Source: CAJWLW01 sp963580095 (GTDB taxonomy: Bacteria > Verrucomicrobiota > Lentisphaeria > JABSQK01 > CAJWLW01). Taken from it: a stretch of DNA of 14,817 nt. Below are positions 6,113-13,826 of the stretch, piece by piece. The stretch spans positions 1 through 14,817 of the forward strand of contig CAUZJQ010000082.1 in NCBI GenBank assembly GCA_963580095.1. Direction: 5' to 3'. Both the position numbers and the translations under genes were made by a program. Every line of letters begins with the position of its first letter. Position 1 is the stretch's first letter. The notes under the pieces are model-generated. The model worked only from the letters and a program-made list of their open reading frames with translations. It had not been told where the DNA came from and searched no databases.

Positions 6113-6564
6113 CTAACCCGCGGTCGGGCTGTCTGAAGCGGTCAGGGCAGCGACGAGGGATTCGACGTCGAACACGAAGCCGGCATTTACGGCGACCAGC
6201 CATAAGGCGATCTCCTTCGCCAACTCGTCTTCGGCTGTTTCTTTGTTCTCGACCGCGGTTACAGCGTCGCGCAAGACCGAACGCATGATCCCGTAGCGTG
6301 CCATGTCGATCATGCCGCCGGGTGAGTTCTGCAGACACATATTGATTGCGAACCCGGAATAGATCAGGTGATTAACACGCACCCAGGTCAATAGCCGGGT
6401 GGCCTGCGGGGTGAAGCCCGTGGTCGCCAACGCATACGGCACTTTGTAGTAGCCGCCGATGCCTGCCGCCACATCGAAGAAGGGCCATCGGATTTCTGCC
6501 GGCTCACGATCCAGCGCGCGGCGCGCGCTGCCGACTGAATGAATCTGTCACAATTTTCCGTCAT
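6113..6564 (-). pseudogene. alpha/alpha-toroid (terpenoid-cyclase-like) protein, frameshifted
   Basis: ATG 6564 follows a CGGAG Shine-Dalgarno and reads MTENCDRFIQSAARAARWIV then SRQKSDG. From about 6482-6486 the meaning moves to another frame, FFDVAAGIGGYYKVPYALAT, continuing to a stop at 6113. Adding one base in the GGGCC run (one C on the coding strand) restores a continuous KSDG-P-FFDVAAGIGGYY, which is strong evidence for a single-base deletion or sequencing error. 'W...RQ..DG.F' followed by a GG-Y helix pair resembles alpha/alpha-toroid domains of the squalene-cyclase/prenyltransferase type, known members being longer. The restored product would be about 150 residues. The gene starts 31 bp after the dipeptidase stop, so the two are probably one operon. 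Family call is tentative. Confidence 0.5.
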
Positions 6565-6595
6565 TTCACATACTCCGACAGTTGCCGCGGCGCCG

Positions 6596-7822
6596 TCACA
6601 CGATACACGCCTGGGCGACGCGCAGGACGTTCTCGCCGATGATCTTGCGGATGTCCGCGTCGCTGTGCCCGCGCTGCACCAGCCCGACGGTGAACAACGG
6701 CCAGTTGCTCCACGCCATCGTCTCGGTCAACTCCGGCCGATTCCACTGCGGATCCCACAACGGGTCGTTCGCCGGCCAGAAGTTCTCCCAGCGTGAGTGG
6801 TTGCCGGGCAGGTCGGCGAGCGCCTCGGCGGCCGCGGCGGCGCGGCTCGAGTCGGTGTGGACGTCGGTGCCGATTGCCACATGTTCGGCACCCACGGTCC
6901 TGATCGCATGATCGAGGTGATCGAGGAACGCGTGAATGTCGCCGCTGCCGCCGAGGAACGCGGGGATGCAGCAGATGCCGGTGAACCCGCCGGTGTCGGC
7001 GACGGCGCGCAGGACGCGGTCGGACTTGGCGCGGCAGTGCGGGTGCAGCGCCGCGCAGGTCGAGTGACTGACGACGACGGGTTTCTCCGATACCGCGGCC
7101 ATGTCGAGGCAGGTCTGTTCGCTGCTGTGCGCGCCGTCGGCGATGACGCCGACGCGGTTGAGTTCGGCCACGACTGTGCGGCCGAAGTTCGTGAGACCGC
7201 CGTCGTTCGGCTCGGCGCAGCCCGTGCCGATGGGGTTCGTGCGGTTGTAGGTGAGGTGCATCATGCGCACACCGAGCTGATAGAACACGCCGATGTGCGA
7301 CAGCTCGCTCGCCGTCGCCTGGAACTGCATCGGCAGCGGCACGCCGTTGGTGGTGAAGTAGAAGCAGTGCTTGCCCGCCGCCTTGGCCGCGAGGATGTCG
7401 TCCGGCGTCGTCGCGCGCACCATGATGTCGGACAGCCGGTCGGTGACAAAGGTGTTGTAGGCCAGGCGCTCGATCAGGCGCGGGATGCTGTTGCCCTCCT
7501 CGCCGGAGTTGCGGAGTACGCAGGTGACGCCCGATGCTTCCCACGCTTCTGCAAACTCCGCGCGCTCGTCGGCGTCGACCGCCATGCGGGTCATCATCGA
7601 CTCGATACGCAACCGTTCGACCTCGACCGCGTCGGTGCCCGCGTCCGCGGCGGCCATGACGGCCGTGACGTCCGGTGCGGCATAGGCCGAGAAGCCGTAG
7701 GACTCGACGACCGTCGCCTCGCGATGCAGCTCGAGACCGTGCTCCAGCTCGGTGGCCGTGGGCTGCAGAACCGCCAGCGCCGCCTCGCGCGCGCGCTGGA
7801 TCGCCGGATTACGGTAGGTCAT
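6596..7822 (-). CDS. membrane dipeptidase-like (peptidase family M19) protein
   Basis: This is a 408-residue protein. ATG 7822 (MTYRNPAIQRAREAALAVLQ) is preferred over ATG 7828 because AGGAG lies 6 bp before it. M19 landmarks by eye: GEEGNSI (107-113; E109 matches the bridging Glu of renal dipeptidase), LTYNRTNPIGTGCAEPN (190-206), IADGAH (H232), VVSHS (H253), ALHPHCRAKSDRVLRAVADT, IPAFLGG, and DHLDHAIRTVGAEHVAIGTD (D320). These cover the beta-barrel zinc site and the signature His residues. The family hydrolyses dipeptides with two zinc ions. The N-terminal HxD metal motif is not visible: the corresponding place reads VVESYGFS (38-45). No signal peptide, so probably cytoplasmic. It is the first gene of a likely operon with the toroid remnant. 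Confidence 0.85.
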   Translation of the reverse strand: MTYRNPAIQRAREAALAVLQPTATELEHGLELHREATVVESYGFSAYAAPDVTAVMAAADAGTDAVEVERLRIESMMTRMAVDADERAEFAEAWEASGVTCVLRNSGEEGNSIPRLIERLAYNTFVTDRLSDIMVRATTPDDILAAKAAGKHCFYFTTNGVPLPMQFQATASELSHIGVFYQLGVRMMHLTYNRTNPIGTGCAEPNDGGLTNFGRTVVAELNRVGVIADGAHSSEQTCLDMAAVSEKPVVVSHSTCAALHPHCRAKSDRVLRAVADTGGFTGICCIPAFLGGSGDIHAFLDHLDHAIRTVGAEHVAIGTDVHTDSSRAAAAAEALADLPGNHSRWENFWPANDPLWDPQWNRPELTETMAWSNWPLFTVGLVQRGHSDADIRKIIGENVLRVAQACIV

Positions 7823-7843
7823 GCTCATCTCCTGGGGGAAGCA

Positions 7844-7881
7844 CACCTGCGATGTGCGCAACGTTTTGGCTTGCGCAGGTG
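7844..7881 (-). promoter_or_regulatory. leader hairpins upstream of the dipeptidase gene
   Basis: Two mutually exclusive pairings overlap here: CACCTGCG (7844-7851) with CGCAGGTG (7874-7881), and TGCGCAA (7855-7861) with TTGCGCA (7871-7877). They lie 22-60 bp upstream of the start and could form alternative leader structures. This is seen in sequence only. Confidence 0.3.
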
Positions 7882-8009
7882 CGACCTGCACGGTAATCCC
7901 TTGAAGGGGACGTGTATAGAGCTGCCCGGATCTGTTTGCGCCGGTGCCGCCTTGATTTCTGCATGTCAATCATCACTGTCAATCTGCTTCTGGCTGAATG
8001 TCGTGCCGC

Positions 8010-8097
8010 AAAAAACCGGTCCCTCATCGTGACAACCGGTCGATCACATTGCGGGTGATTTGTTTGACCGGTTGTCACGATGAGGGACCGGGTTTTT
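8010..8097. terminator. very long perfect stem-loop, probable bidirectional terminator
   Basis: The 26-bp arms CCGGTCCCTCATCGTGACAA... (8016-8041) and their exact reverse complement (8066-8091) flank a 24-nt loop that itself has an ATCAC/GTGAT pairing. Six A precede the left arm and five T follow the right, so a U tract forms on either strand. It begins 47 bp after the stop of the FAD oxidoreductase on the minus strand, a fitting place for its terminator. The arm length far exceeds a normal terminator. Confidence 0.75.
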
Positions 8098-8143
8098 GAG
8101 TCAGCGACGAGTCGAAACCCCTTCTGACGCACCCAGCGTCAAA

Positions 8144-9541
8144 TTACTTGTCTGTTTTGCCGGCGGCTTTGGCGCATTTGGCGAGTTGCGTGTCGAGCCA
8201 TGCGGGTTGGCGTTCGGCATCTTCGGCGGCTTCTTTGCGACGGATGGCGTTGCGCACCAGCATGGCGCCCAGCCAGCGGACAGGTTCGGGTGGGAAGAGC
8301 CCGCGAGGCCCGCCGACAAAGCCGCATCGGCTCCATTCGTCATCTGCTTCAAGTACCAGAGCAGCGAGGATCTGGCCGCCTATATAGGTTTGGGTGACGC
8401 CGTTACCGGAGTAGCCAAAGCCATAGAGAATATGCGGTTTATTGTTGAGTTTTCCAAAGAACGGGAAGCCGGTGACGGAGCGATCGGAACCACCGTTCCA
8501 AGTGGCGGCCAGGGGGACGTCGGCGAGCGTTGGGAAGAAGCGATTGATGGCGACTTTGAGTTGGCTTTCGTATTTGCTTGCTTCGAAAAAACTGGGAATC
8601 ATGCGTGAGCCGTAGGCGAAGGTATTGCCGCCTTTGCCAAGCATGAGTCGGCCATCGGCGGTCGTGTGGTAGTAGTGGACAAAGGTACGGGAATCACAAA
8701 TGGAGGCGCCGTGATTCAGACCGATCTCTGCCAGTAGCTCGGGGCAGGGTTCGGTGACGGCCATATCGGAAGATACCACGGCAATGGCGCGCGAGAATTG
8801 TTGGAAGGTGCTGGCCATCCAGGCGTTCATGGCCAAGACTACTTTCCTGGCGGTGATGGCGCCTTGGGCGGTGATGACGCGGGCGGGGCTGCTCTCTTCG
8901 AGTTTCTCCATGGCAGTGCCTTCATAGATGCGCACGCCCATGGCGCGGGCGACTCGAGCCATGCCGCGCACCAATAGGGCCGGCTGCACGCTCCCGGCCT
9001 TGGGGGAGAAAAACCCCTCCTGAATGTCTTCCGTGCCGGCAAAACGTTTGGCTTCGGTGAGGTCTTTTCGGGTCCAACTGTTGAGCTCGTGCTCACCGAG
9101 TGCATGGAGGACAGGATTCATGACCCCGACCTGTGAGCGATTGGTCGCCATATAGAGGGCGCCGTCGACCCGCAATTCGGCATTGATGTGGTGCTCCCGG
9201 CAAAATTCCTGGATGTCGGTGACTGCCCTTTCGGATGCCTCAACAAGGCGCAGGGCTTCGTTTTCTCCGTAGAACCTGCGCAACGTGAGAAATTTGGTTG
9301 CGAGGGTGAGCATGCAGCCGCCGTTGCAGCCCGAGGCCCCGTAACCGCAGAGATCCTTTTCGATGATTGCGACATCAAGCTCGGGGCTGCGCTTTTTGAG
9401 ATGGATAGCGGTCCACAGCCCGGTATAGCCGCCGCCAACGATGCAGACGTCAGCAGTTGCATGTTCCGTGAGCGGCTGGGCCGTCGGATTGCCTTCAAGG
9501 CGAAGCGCCTGATCAAACATGTAGGAGCGAAAACCGCTCAT
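8144..9541 (-). CDS. FAD-dependent oxidoreductase, DAO/gamma-glutamylputrescine oxidase-like
   Basis: This is a 465-residue flavoprotein. ATG 9541 (MSGFRSYMFDQALRLEGNPT) has GAGG 9 bp upstream; the longer frame to 9616 lacks such a site. Residues 31-61 form the FAD-binding Rossmann unit: DVCIVGGGYTGLWTAIHL with GxGxxG at 36-41 and E61 after VAIIEK for the ribose. GYGASGCNGGCM (66-77) is the DAO-family loop over the flavin. The second half contains the FAD-binding return strand and ends GFGYSGNGVTQTYIGGQILA, the family's C-terminal flavin-contact motif. DAO-type enzymes oxidise amines or amino acids with O2; PuuB-like members oxidise gamma-glutamylputrescine. The substrate here is unknown. Cytoplasmic. 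It is monocistronic, separated from the dipeptidase by the long stem-loop. Confidence 0.9.
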   Translation of the reverse strand: MSGFRSYMFDQALRLEGNPTAQPLTEHATADVCIVGGGYTGLWTAIHLKKRSPELDVAIIEKDLCGYGASGCNGGCMLTLATKFLTLRRFYGENEALRLVEASERAVTDIQEFCREHHINAELRVDGALYMATNRSQVGVMNPVLHALGEHELNSWTRKDLTEAKRFAGTEDIQEGFFSPKAGSVQPALLVRGMARVARAMGVRIYEGTAMEKLEESSPARVITAQGAITARKVVLAMNAWMASTFQQFSRAIAVVSSDMAVTEPCPELLAEIGLNHGASICDSRTFVHYYHTTADGRLMLGKGGNTFAYGSRMIPSFFEASKYESQLKVAINRFFPTLADVPLAATWNGGSDRSVTGFPFFGKLNNKPHILYGFGYSGNGVTQTYIGGQILAALVLEADDEWSRCGFVGGPRGLFPPEPVRWLGAMLVRNAIRRKEAAEDAERQPAWLDTQLAKCAKAAGKTDK

Positions 9542-9747
9542 ACGAATTCCTCTGTTCGCGTTGGCGACCTTCGCGCGTTGGTCGCAGCCGGTTGCTGGAG
9601 TGAACTTCGTTGGCACTCAGGTTTCGCATCGAAAATGCCAGTGGCGAAATGCTTGATTCGCAGCCAGTATGATCAGCAGTACTTTTGCCGTATTACGCAT
9701 TGCATAAACTACTTCTTCATATAAATGTCACATAGCCATTCTGCAGA

Positions 9748-9894
9748 TTGACGGGCCTATCGTCGCCAAATCGGCGGACCGACGCCTTGGGCGGCGCGAC
9801 TTCCGGGAAGCGGGTCACGCCGCGCATCAACCACCCGAGACGGGGACGCGGTCGTTGTATACCTCGAGGGCATCGGCGTCGCATAACGGATAAA
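9748..9894 (+). pseudogene. possible decayed coding sequence
   Basis: Short protein-like pieces appear in two frames: TDALGGATSGKRVTPRINHP in one, and GDAVVVYLEGIGVA ending at a TAA near 9885 in another. This pattern suggests a frameshifted 3' remnant rather than a gene; no family is recognised. The rest of 9542-9747 is AT-rich upstream sequence of the FAD oxidoreductase, with no clear promoter. Confidence 0.2.
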
Positions 9895-9903
9895 GAAGAT
9901 ATG

Positions 9904-10073
9904 CCGGTACTTGCTTTAATCAGTGCGTACTACAATATTTTCGGCGCCGAACAGCAGAAGCTCGAATACGTTTCCCGGCTATGCGCGGCGCACGGCGTCG
10001 AGGTATGGGCGTTAACAACAAAGAGGGAGTGATGAAAACAGCGTGTGGCAAGACTGTGAATGTAATTTCGTTC
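9904..10073 (+). repeat. 170-bp dispersed repeat, copy 2
   Basis: This is the gapless partner of 2109-2278. Here an ATG at 9901 with an AAAGAAG Shine-Dalgarno opens 43 residues (MPVLALISAYYNIFGAEQQK and on, ending VEVWALTTKRE) to TGA 10030-10032, followed by an overlapping ATG as in copy 1. Of nine differences in the shared 43 codons (including the stop codon), six fall in first positions and only two in third positions, which argues against purifying selection on this peptide. Confidence 0.75.
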
Positions 10074-10193
10074 TGTCGGACACCGCCCGCCGCTTTCTTG
10101 CTCATGGCTCCGCCTATCATCTCCGGGCTGACGCTGATGAGATGTGGCGAGGCTTAACCGCACGAGTTTTATCAACATGGCCGGGAGGTGAAC

Positions 10194-11405
10194 ATGCGAA
10201 GTCGGCAAGAGCCTGAATCGAGGTGCGAGGTCCGCTGGGCCGCTGAAGCGTGCGATCATCGCCACGATCCCGCGAGCAGCGCGCTGATCACTTATCTGAC
10301 GTGCAGCGCGCTGACGAGCATCAATATCTATTGCGAACAGCCGTACACCTCGGCGGACGGCAACCGCGTCGCCATTCTCCGACGGCGGGACATGAGCTTC
10401 GATCGCAACTGGTCCCTGCTCGTCGCCGACCTGACGACCCTGAAGCTGGGCATGGTCGAGCAGGATTGCGTCCGCGGCATCGGCAACGCCGCCTGGTCCG
10501 GGATGATCCTGTATTCGACTGACGAAGGTCTGGTGCGACGGCTCAATCTGCTGTCACTGGAGACTGAGGAATTGTCGCTGCCTTCAGGGGGGATGCATTT
10601 CGTTGACATGTCCGTGTCTGTTTCGCCGGACCAGCGCTATCTCGCTATCGGGCGCGTCACCGGCACGCCGCCCACCGGGCAGATTGTCGTCATCGACCTC
10701 GAGACACAGACTGAGTGCGTGATCCTGGAACACCCGGAGCTGGTCAATTCGCACCTGCAATTCAATCCGCGCCACGGCCGTGACATCCTGATCCAGCATA
10801 ATCGCGGCTCGAAATTGGCCGCCGACGGCACCGTGGAATCTTTGGCGGGGGCTGAGGGGACAACGCATTTCATCATCAGTCGCGACGGCTCGAACCGGCG
10901 CGACCTCGCCTGCGGTCCGCCGTTTACGTTGTCATCGACCGGGCACTCCAACTTCGTCGCGGATACGGGACGCATTGCCTGGACGACGCACGTCAGCACC
11001 AGCGATTCGTCACTGGATCCGCGGTATCCCGAGGGCAATCTGTTCACCGTCGGCCCGGACGATTCGACACCCACTGTCTTTGCGGCGCCCGAGCACCGAT
11101 TCATTCACGTCAACGTCTCGCGCTGCGGCCGCTACTTTGTCAGCGATTCGCGGCCGCCGTCGATGTATAGTGATGCCGGTGTTCTCCACCCTGCTTCTCT
11201 GGTGATCGGCAACCTCGAGAGTGGTAAGTACGCGACCCTGGTCAGTGATATCGGCGGCCCCTCAGGTGGCGGTAAACACACCCATGCACATGCATATCTG
11301 ACCGCCGACAACGGCAACGTGATCTACAACGCCCCGACGCTGTACGGCGCTACACAGGTATGCGCGGCTCGCGTTCCGGACGGTTTTCTCGAAACTCTGG
11401 AGTAG
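10194..11405 (+). CDS. oligogalacturonate-lyase-like beta-propeller protein
   Basis: This is a 403-residue protein. ATG 10194 is chosen because GGGAGG lies 5 bp before it; a GTG two codons upstream overlaps that site. After a polar N-terminus (EVRWAAEACDHRHDPASSAL) come repeated propeller-blade strands: INIYCEQPYTSADGNRVAIL, MSVSVSPDQRYLAIGRV, GQIVVIDLETQTECVILEHP, FIISRDGSNRRDLAC, HRFIHVNVSRCGRYFVSD. A His-rich stretch near the end, GKHTHAHAYLTADNGNVIYN, matches the conserved metal-site region of the oligogalacturonate lyase (Pectate lyase 22) type propeller. Such enzymes split unsaturated oligogalacturonides in the cytoplasm; many relatives in these phyla have unknown substrates. No signal peptide. 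First gene of a three-gene operon. Confidence 0.75.
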   Translation: MRSRQEPESRCEVRWAAEACDHRHDPASSALITYLTCSALTSINIYCEQPYTSADGNRVAILRRRDMSFDRNWSLLVADLTTLKLGMVEQDCVRGIGNAAWSGMILYSTDEGLVRRLNLLSLETEELSLPSGGMHFVDMSVSVSPDQRYLAIGRVTGTPPTGQIVVIDLETQTECVILEHPELVNSHLQFNPRHGRDILIQHNRGSKLAADGTVESLAGAEGTTHFIISRDGSNRRDLACGPPFTLSSTGHSNFVADTGRIAWTTHVSTSDSSLDPRYPEGNLFTVGPDDSTPTVFAAPEHRFIHVNVSRCGRYFVSDSRPPSMYSDAGVLHPASLVIGNLESGKYATLVSDIGGPSGGGKHTHAHAYLTADNGNVIYNAPTLYGATQVCAARVPDGFLETLE

Positions 11406-11411
11406 CCGGTC

Positions 11412-12224
11412 ATGACGACACTGCAGGACACACAATGGTGCGAATTCGAGGCAAACGGCTTCCTGAAATTGGGGCGCGTAATTTCGGATGAGGATCTCGC
11501 GACGCTGCAGCAGCGCATCGACGATATCATGCTGGGCAACGCGGACGTCGATTACGAACGCATGCTGATGCAATTGGACGGCAACGTCGATCAAGACCGC
11601 ATGAAGCAGGTCATGGCAGCGGAGACGGAACGACATGCGTATAGCGCGGCATATCCGCAGTCGAAAGGCCACAAGGTTGCGACGCTGAATTATCGCAAGA
11701 TACAGGACCTCGAGTACGATCCGATCTTCCGGGACTATCTGCGGCGGCCGTTGTTCAGAGATATTTGCGGGCACGTTTACGGCGTCGATCGAAAGATCGC
11801 TGTTTATCGCGCCATGTTCATGAACAAGCCTGCGGGCGCCGGTTCACACCTGCCATGGCACCAGGATCGCTGGCCAGAACTCGACCGGGATCCACTGATC
11901 ACGATCTGGACCGCACTCGACCCCGCCACCCGGGAGAGCGGCTGCCTTCAGATCATCCCGGGATCACACAAGAGATTGATCAATCCCTGCAGTTTCCTGA
12001 CAGCAGAAGAGACGGTAGAGCATTGTCGGCGCGACAAGGTTCACCTGCTCGAGCTCGACGCCGGTGAGGCCGCACTCCTGCACAACTGGCTGCTGCACAG
12101 TTCCGGCGGCAATTCCAGCGCTCGGCCGCGACGCGCCTACAGTGTGTGTTATATGGACGCAGCGACGACCGACAGCACTGGAAAGTCATACAACATCGCG
12201 TTCGACGGGGGGGCATTGGCATGA
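11412..12224 (+). CDS. phytanoyl-CoA dioxygenase (PhyH) family Fe(II)/2-oxoglutarate oxygenase
   Basis: This is a 270-residue protein starting MTTLQDTQWCEFEANGFLKL, 6 bp after the preceding stop. The opening 'F..NGFL.L..VISDEDLA' is the usual PhyH start. Iron ligands are visible: HQD (H150, D152) in LPWHQDRWPELD, and the distal His in LLHNWLLHSSGGNSSARPRR (H229). Arg in RPRRAYSVCYMDA (about R241) would hold 2-oxoglutarate. SGCLQIIPGSHKRLIN is the family's central strand motif. Such enzymes hydroxylate small molecules using O2 and 2-oxoglutarate in the cytoplasm; the substrate cannot be told from sequence, but position between two carbohydrate-type propellers suggests a sugar or sugar-derived one. 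Its stop overlaps the next start (ATGA), so translation is probably coupled. Confidence 0.9.
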   Translation: MTTLQDTQWCEFEANGFLKLGRVISDEDLATLQQRIDDIMLGNADVDYERMLMQLDGNVDQDRMKQVMAAETERHAYSAAYPQSKGHKVATLNYRKIQDLEYDPIFRDYLRRPLFRDICGHVYGVDRKIAVYRAMFMNKPAGAGSHLPWHQDRWPELDRDPLITIWTALDPATRESGCLQIIPGSHKRLINPCSFLTAEETVEHCRRDKVHLLELDAGEAALLHNWLLHSSGGNSSARPRRAYSVCYMDAATTDSTGKSYNIAFDGGALA

Positions 12225-13780
12225 GGGTTCTCAACGGCGGTCCCAATGTGCAGGTCGAAGAGGCGGTACTGTTTCCTTTTGACGATCAGTGCATGCCCTT
12301 CCGGTATCGTTTGCAGGTCGGTCTCGTCCCCGGCACGAACCCTTACAGGGGCCATGAACGCGTCCTGGAGACTGGGCCGTCCGGCAGCGCCGACCATCTG
12401 GGCATCGCGTTTTACGGCACGGTCATCCGCGTCGATGGGCAATTCAGAATGTGGTACCGGGCGCTGGGCGACGACGACGGAGTGGTCGGCTATCGCATTG
12501 CATACGCCGTCAGCGACGACGGCATCAATTGGGAAAAACCGTCCCTCGGTCTGACCAGCTTCAACAGCAGTACCGATAACAACCTGGTCGCACTCGACAG
12601 CGAGTACAGCAGCGAAATGAACGCCATTCTGGTGCTCCACGACCCGGAGGATCCGGACCCGGACCGGCGTTTCAAGCTGATCAACGAGGTCAGCCCGTTC
12701 TTCAACATCGCTGCTTTCAGCCCCGACGGTCTCCGGTGGATCATGTCGCCGCACAACCCGATCCTCAAACACAACACCGTAGAGCCCGGTGGCATCATGA
12801 AGTTCGACGGGGCTTACTACCTGACCGGGCAAGGGGGGAACGTCGGCAGCAAGCGTGCACTGGTCACGTATATGTCCTATGACTTCGAGCAGTGGACCGA
12901 CGGCGTGGCGGTGGGGTTGCGCCGCGACCGGCCGCCGTACCGCCAGCTTCCTGGTCCGCATGCCGGTGAGCAGGTACACCTCGGCGCCAGCCTGTGGAAT
13001 CGGGGAAATGTCATTCTCGGGGTATACGGCCAATGGCACGGCGAGTCGAACGACCGTGCATTTCTGAGTATGGACCTCGGGCTGGTGGTCAGCAACGACG
13101 GGCTGCACTATGCGGAACCGGTGCCGGACTTCCAGATTATAAGTGCCTATGAGATCAACCCCAATGCAGGCGGCGGGATGGTGCCGATGCCTTGTCTTGA
13201 ACAGGGTCAGGGCTTCGAGAATGTGGGTGACGAGACCTTCATTTACTATGCGCCCTGGCGCGACTACTGCCACGGTAGTTTCGTATGCGTCGCGCGATGG
13301 CCGCGGGACCGGCTGGGATACGCCCAGGTCGTCCCTGATCCCAGCCCTGACTTGTTGACACCCGACGATACGCATTCGATGTTCTGGGCCAGACACATCG
13401 ATGTTCCGATCGACCAGACGGATCCGCACATGGTTTCCTGTCCAATACAGCTTGAGAACCCGGACTGTCACCTCTTCGTTAACGCCGACGGTCTGTCGGA
13501 ACAGGCTGAATTGTTGGTCGAGGTTATAGACCAACAATTCAGGCCGGTCCCCGGCTACGCCGGCAGCGACAGCATTCCGCTCACTGAATCGGGATTGCGC
13601 CAGATGGTTACGTGGCGAAGCGGCCCCAGGCTCGCAGGACTCGATCAGCCGATTCGAATCAAGGTCACATGGACGGGGAGCCGCCAGGACGCACATTTGT
13701 TCGCGGTATACCTGAGCGAAACAGAGCAGCACGACGCCAACCATGAGATAGTGCCGACAAGCAGCAGATCTCCACGTTAG
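12221..13780 (+). CDS. glycosidase-like five-bladed propeller protein with C-terminal beta-sandwich
   Basis: This is a 519-residue protein. ATG 12221 overlaps the PhyH stop by four bases and begins MRVLNGGPNVQVEEAVLFPF. Residues to about 400 show blade strands of the GH32/GH43/GH130-like five-bladed kind: GTVIRVDGQFRMWYRAL, IAYAVSDDGINWEKPSLG, FNIAAFSPDGLRWIMSP, GGIMKFDGAYYLTGQGG, VTYMSYDFEQWTDGV, GLVVSNDGLHYAEPV and ETFIYYAPWRDY. From about 415 a beta-sandwich follows (CHLFVNADGLSEQAELLVEV, DSIPLTESGLRQMVTW, AHLFAVYL). No signal peptide; no catalytic acids assigned. The tail after FAVYL is polar (SETEQHDANHEIVPTSSRSP). The stop codon TAG lies within the GTTAG that opens the cassette-like repeat at 13775, so the natural C-terminus may have been replaced. 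Confidence 0.75.
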   Translation: MRVLNGGPNVQVEEAVLFPFDDQCMPFRYRLQVGLVPGTNPYRGHERVLETGPSGSADHLGIAFYGTVIRVDGQFRMWYRALGDDDGVVGYRIAYAVSDDGINWEKPSLGLTSFNSSTDNNLVALDSEYSSEMNAILVLHDPEDPDPDRRFKLINEVSPFFNIAAFSPDGLRWIMSPHNPILKHNTVEPGGIMKFDGAYYLTGQGGNVGSKRALVTYMSYDFEQWTDGVAVGLRRDRPPYRQLPGPHAGEQVHLGASLWNRGNVILGVYGQWHGESNDRAFLSMDLGLVVSNDGLHYAEPVPDFQIISAYEINPNAGGGMVPMPCLEQGQGFENVGDETFIYYAPWRDYCHGSFVCVARWPRDRLGYAQVVPDPSPDLLTPDDTHSMFWARHIDVPIDQTDPHMVSCPIQLENPDCHLFVNADGLSEQAELLVEVIDQQFRPVPGYAGSDSIPLTESGLRQMVTWRSGPRLAGLDQPIRIKVTWTGSRQDAHLFAVYLSETEQHDANHEIVPTSSRSPR

Positions 13781-13826
13781 TTCATCAGTCTCATAGGTGA
13801 ATCAGAATGCTGAGAGCTGTCCCGAA
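13775..13826 (+). repeat. 52-bp cassette-start repeat, copy B
   Basis: Matches 2752-2803 at 49 of 52 positions by eye. Its GTTAGTT (13776-13782) stands where copy A has the attC R' box, but no R'' or dyad is present upstream. Instead, coding sequence of the preceding gene runs straight into it. Confidence 0.8.

Noticed and set aside
6797..8032. Long 411-residue plus-strand open frame rich in Arg, Val, Gly and Ala
   Set aside because: It is a high-GC shadow of the dipeptidase gene, which carries recognisable M19 motifs on the minus strand.
10277..10314. Direct repeat GCAGCGCGCTGA twice
   Set aside because: It lies inside the lyase-like coding region, where two similar Ser-Ala-Leu strands explain it.
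12149..13744. Long 531-residue open frame on the minus strand
   Set aside because: It is the antisense of the glycosidase-like propeller gene, which has coherent blade motifs and operon coupling; the minus translation shows no domain.
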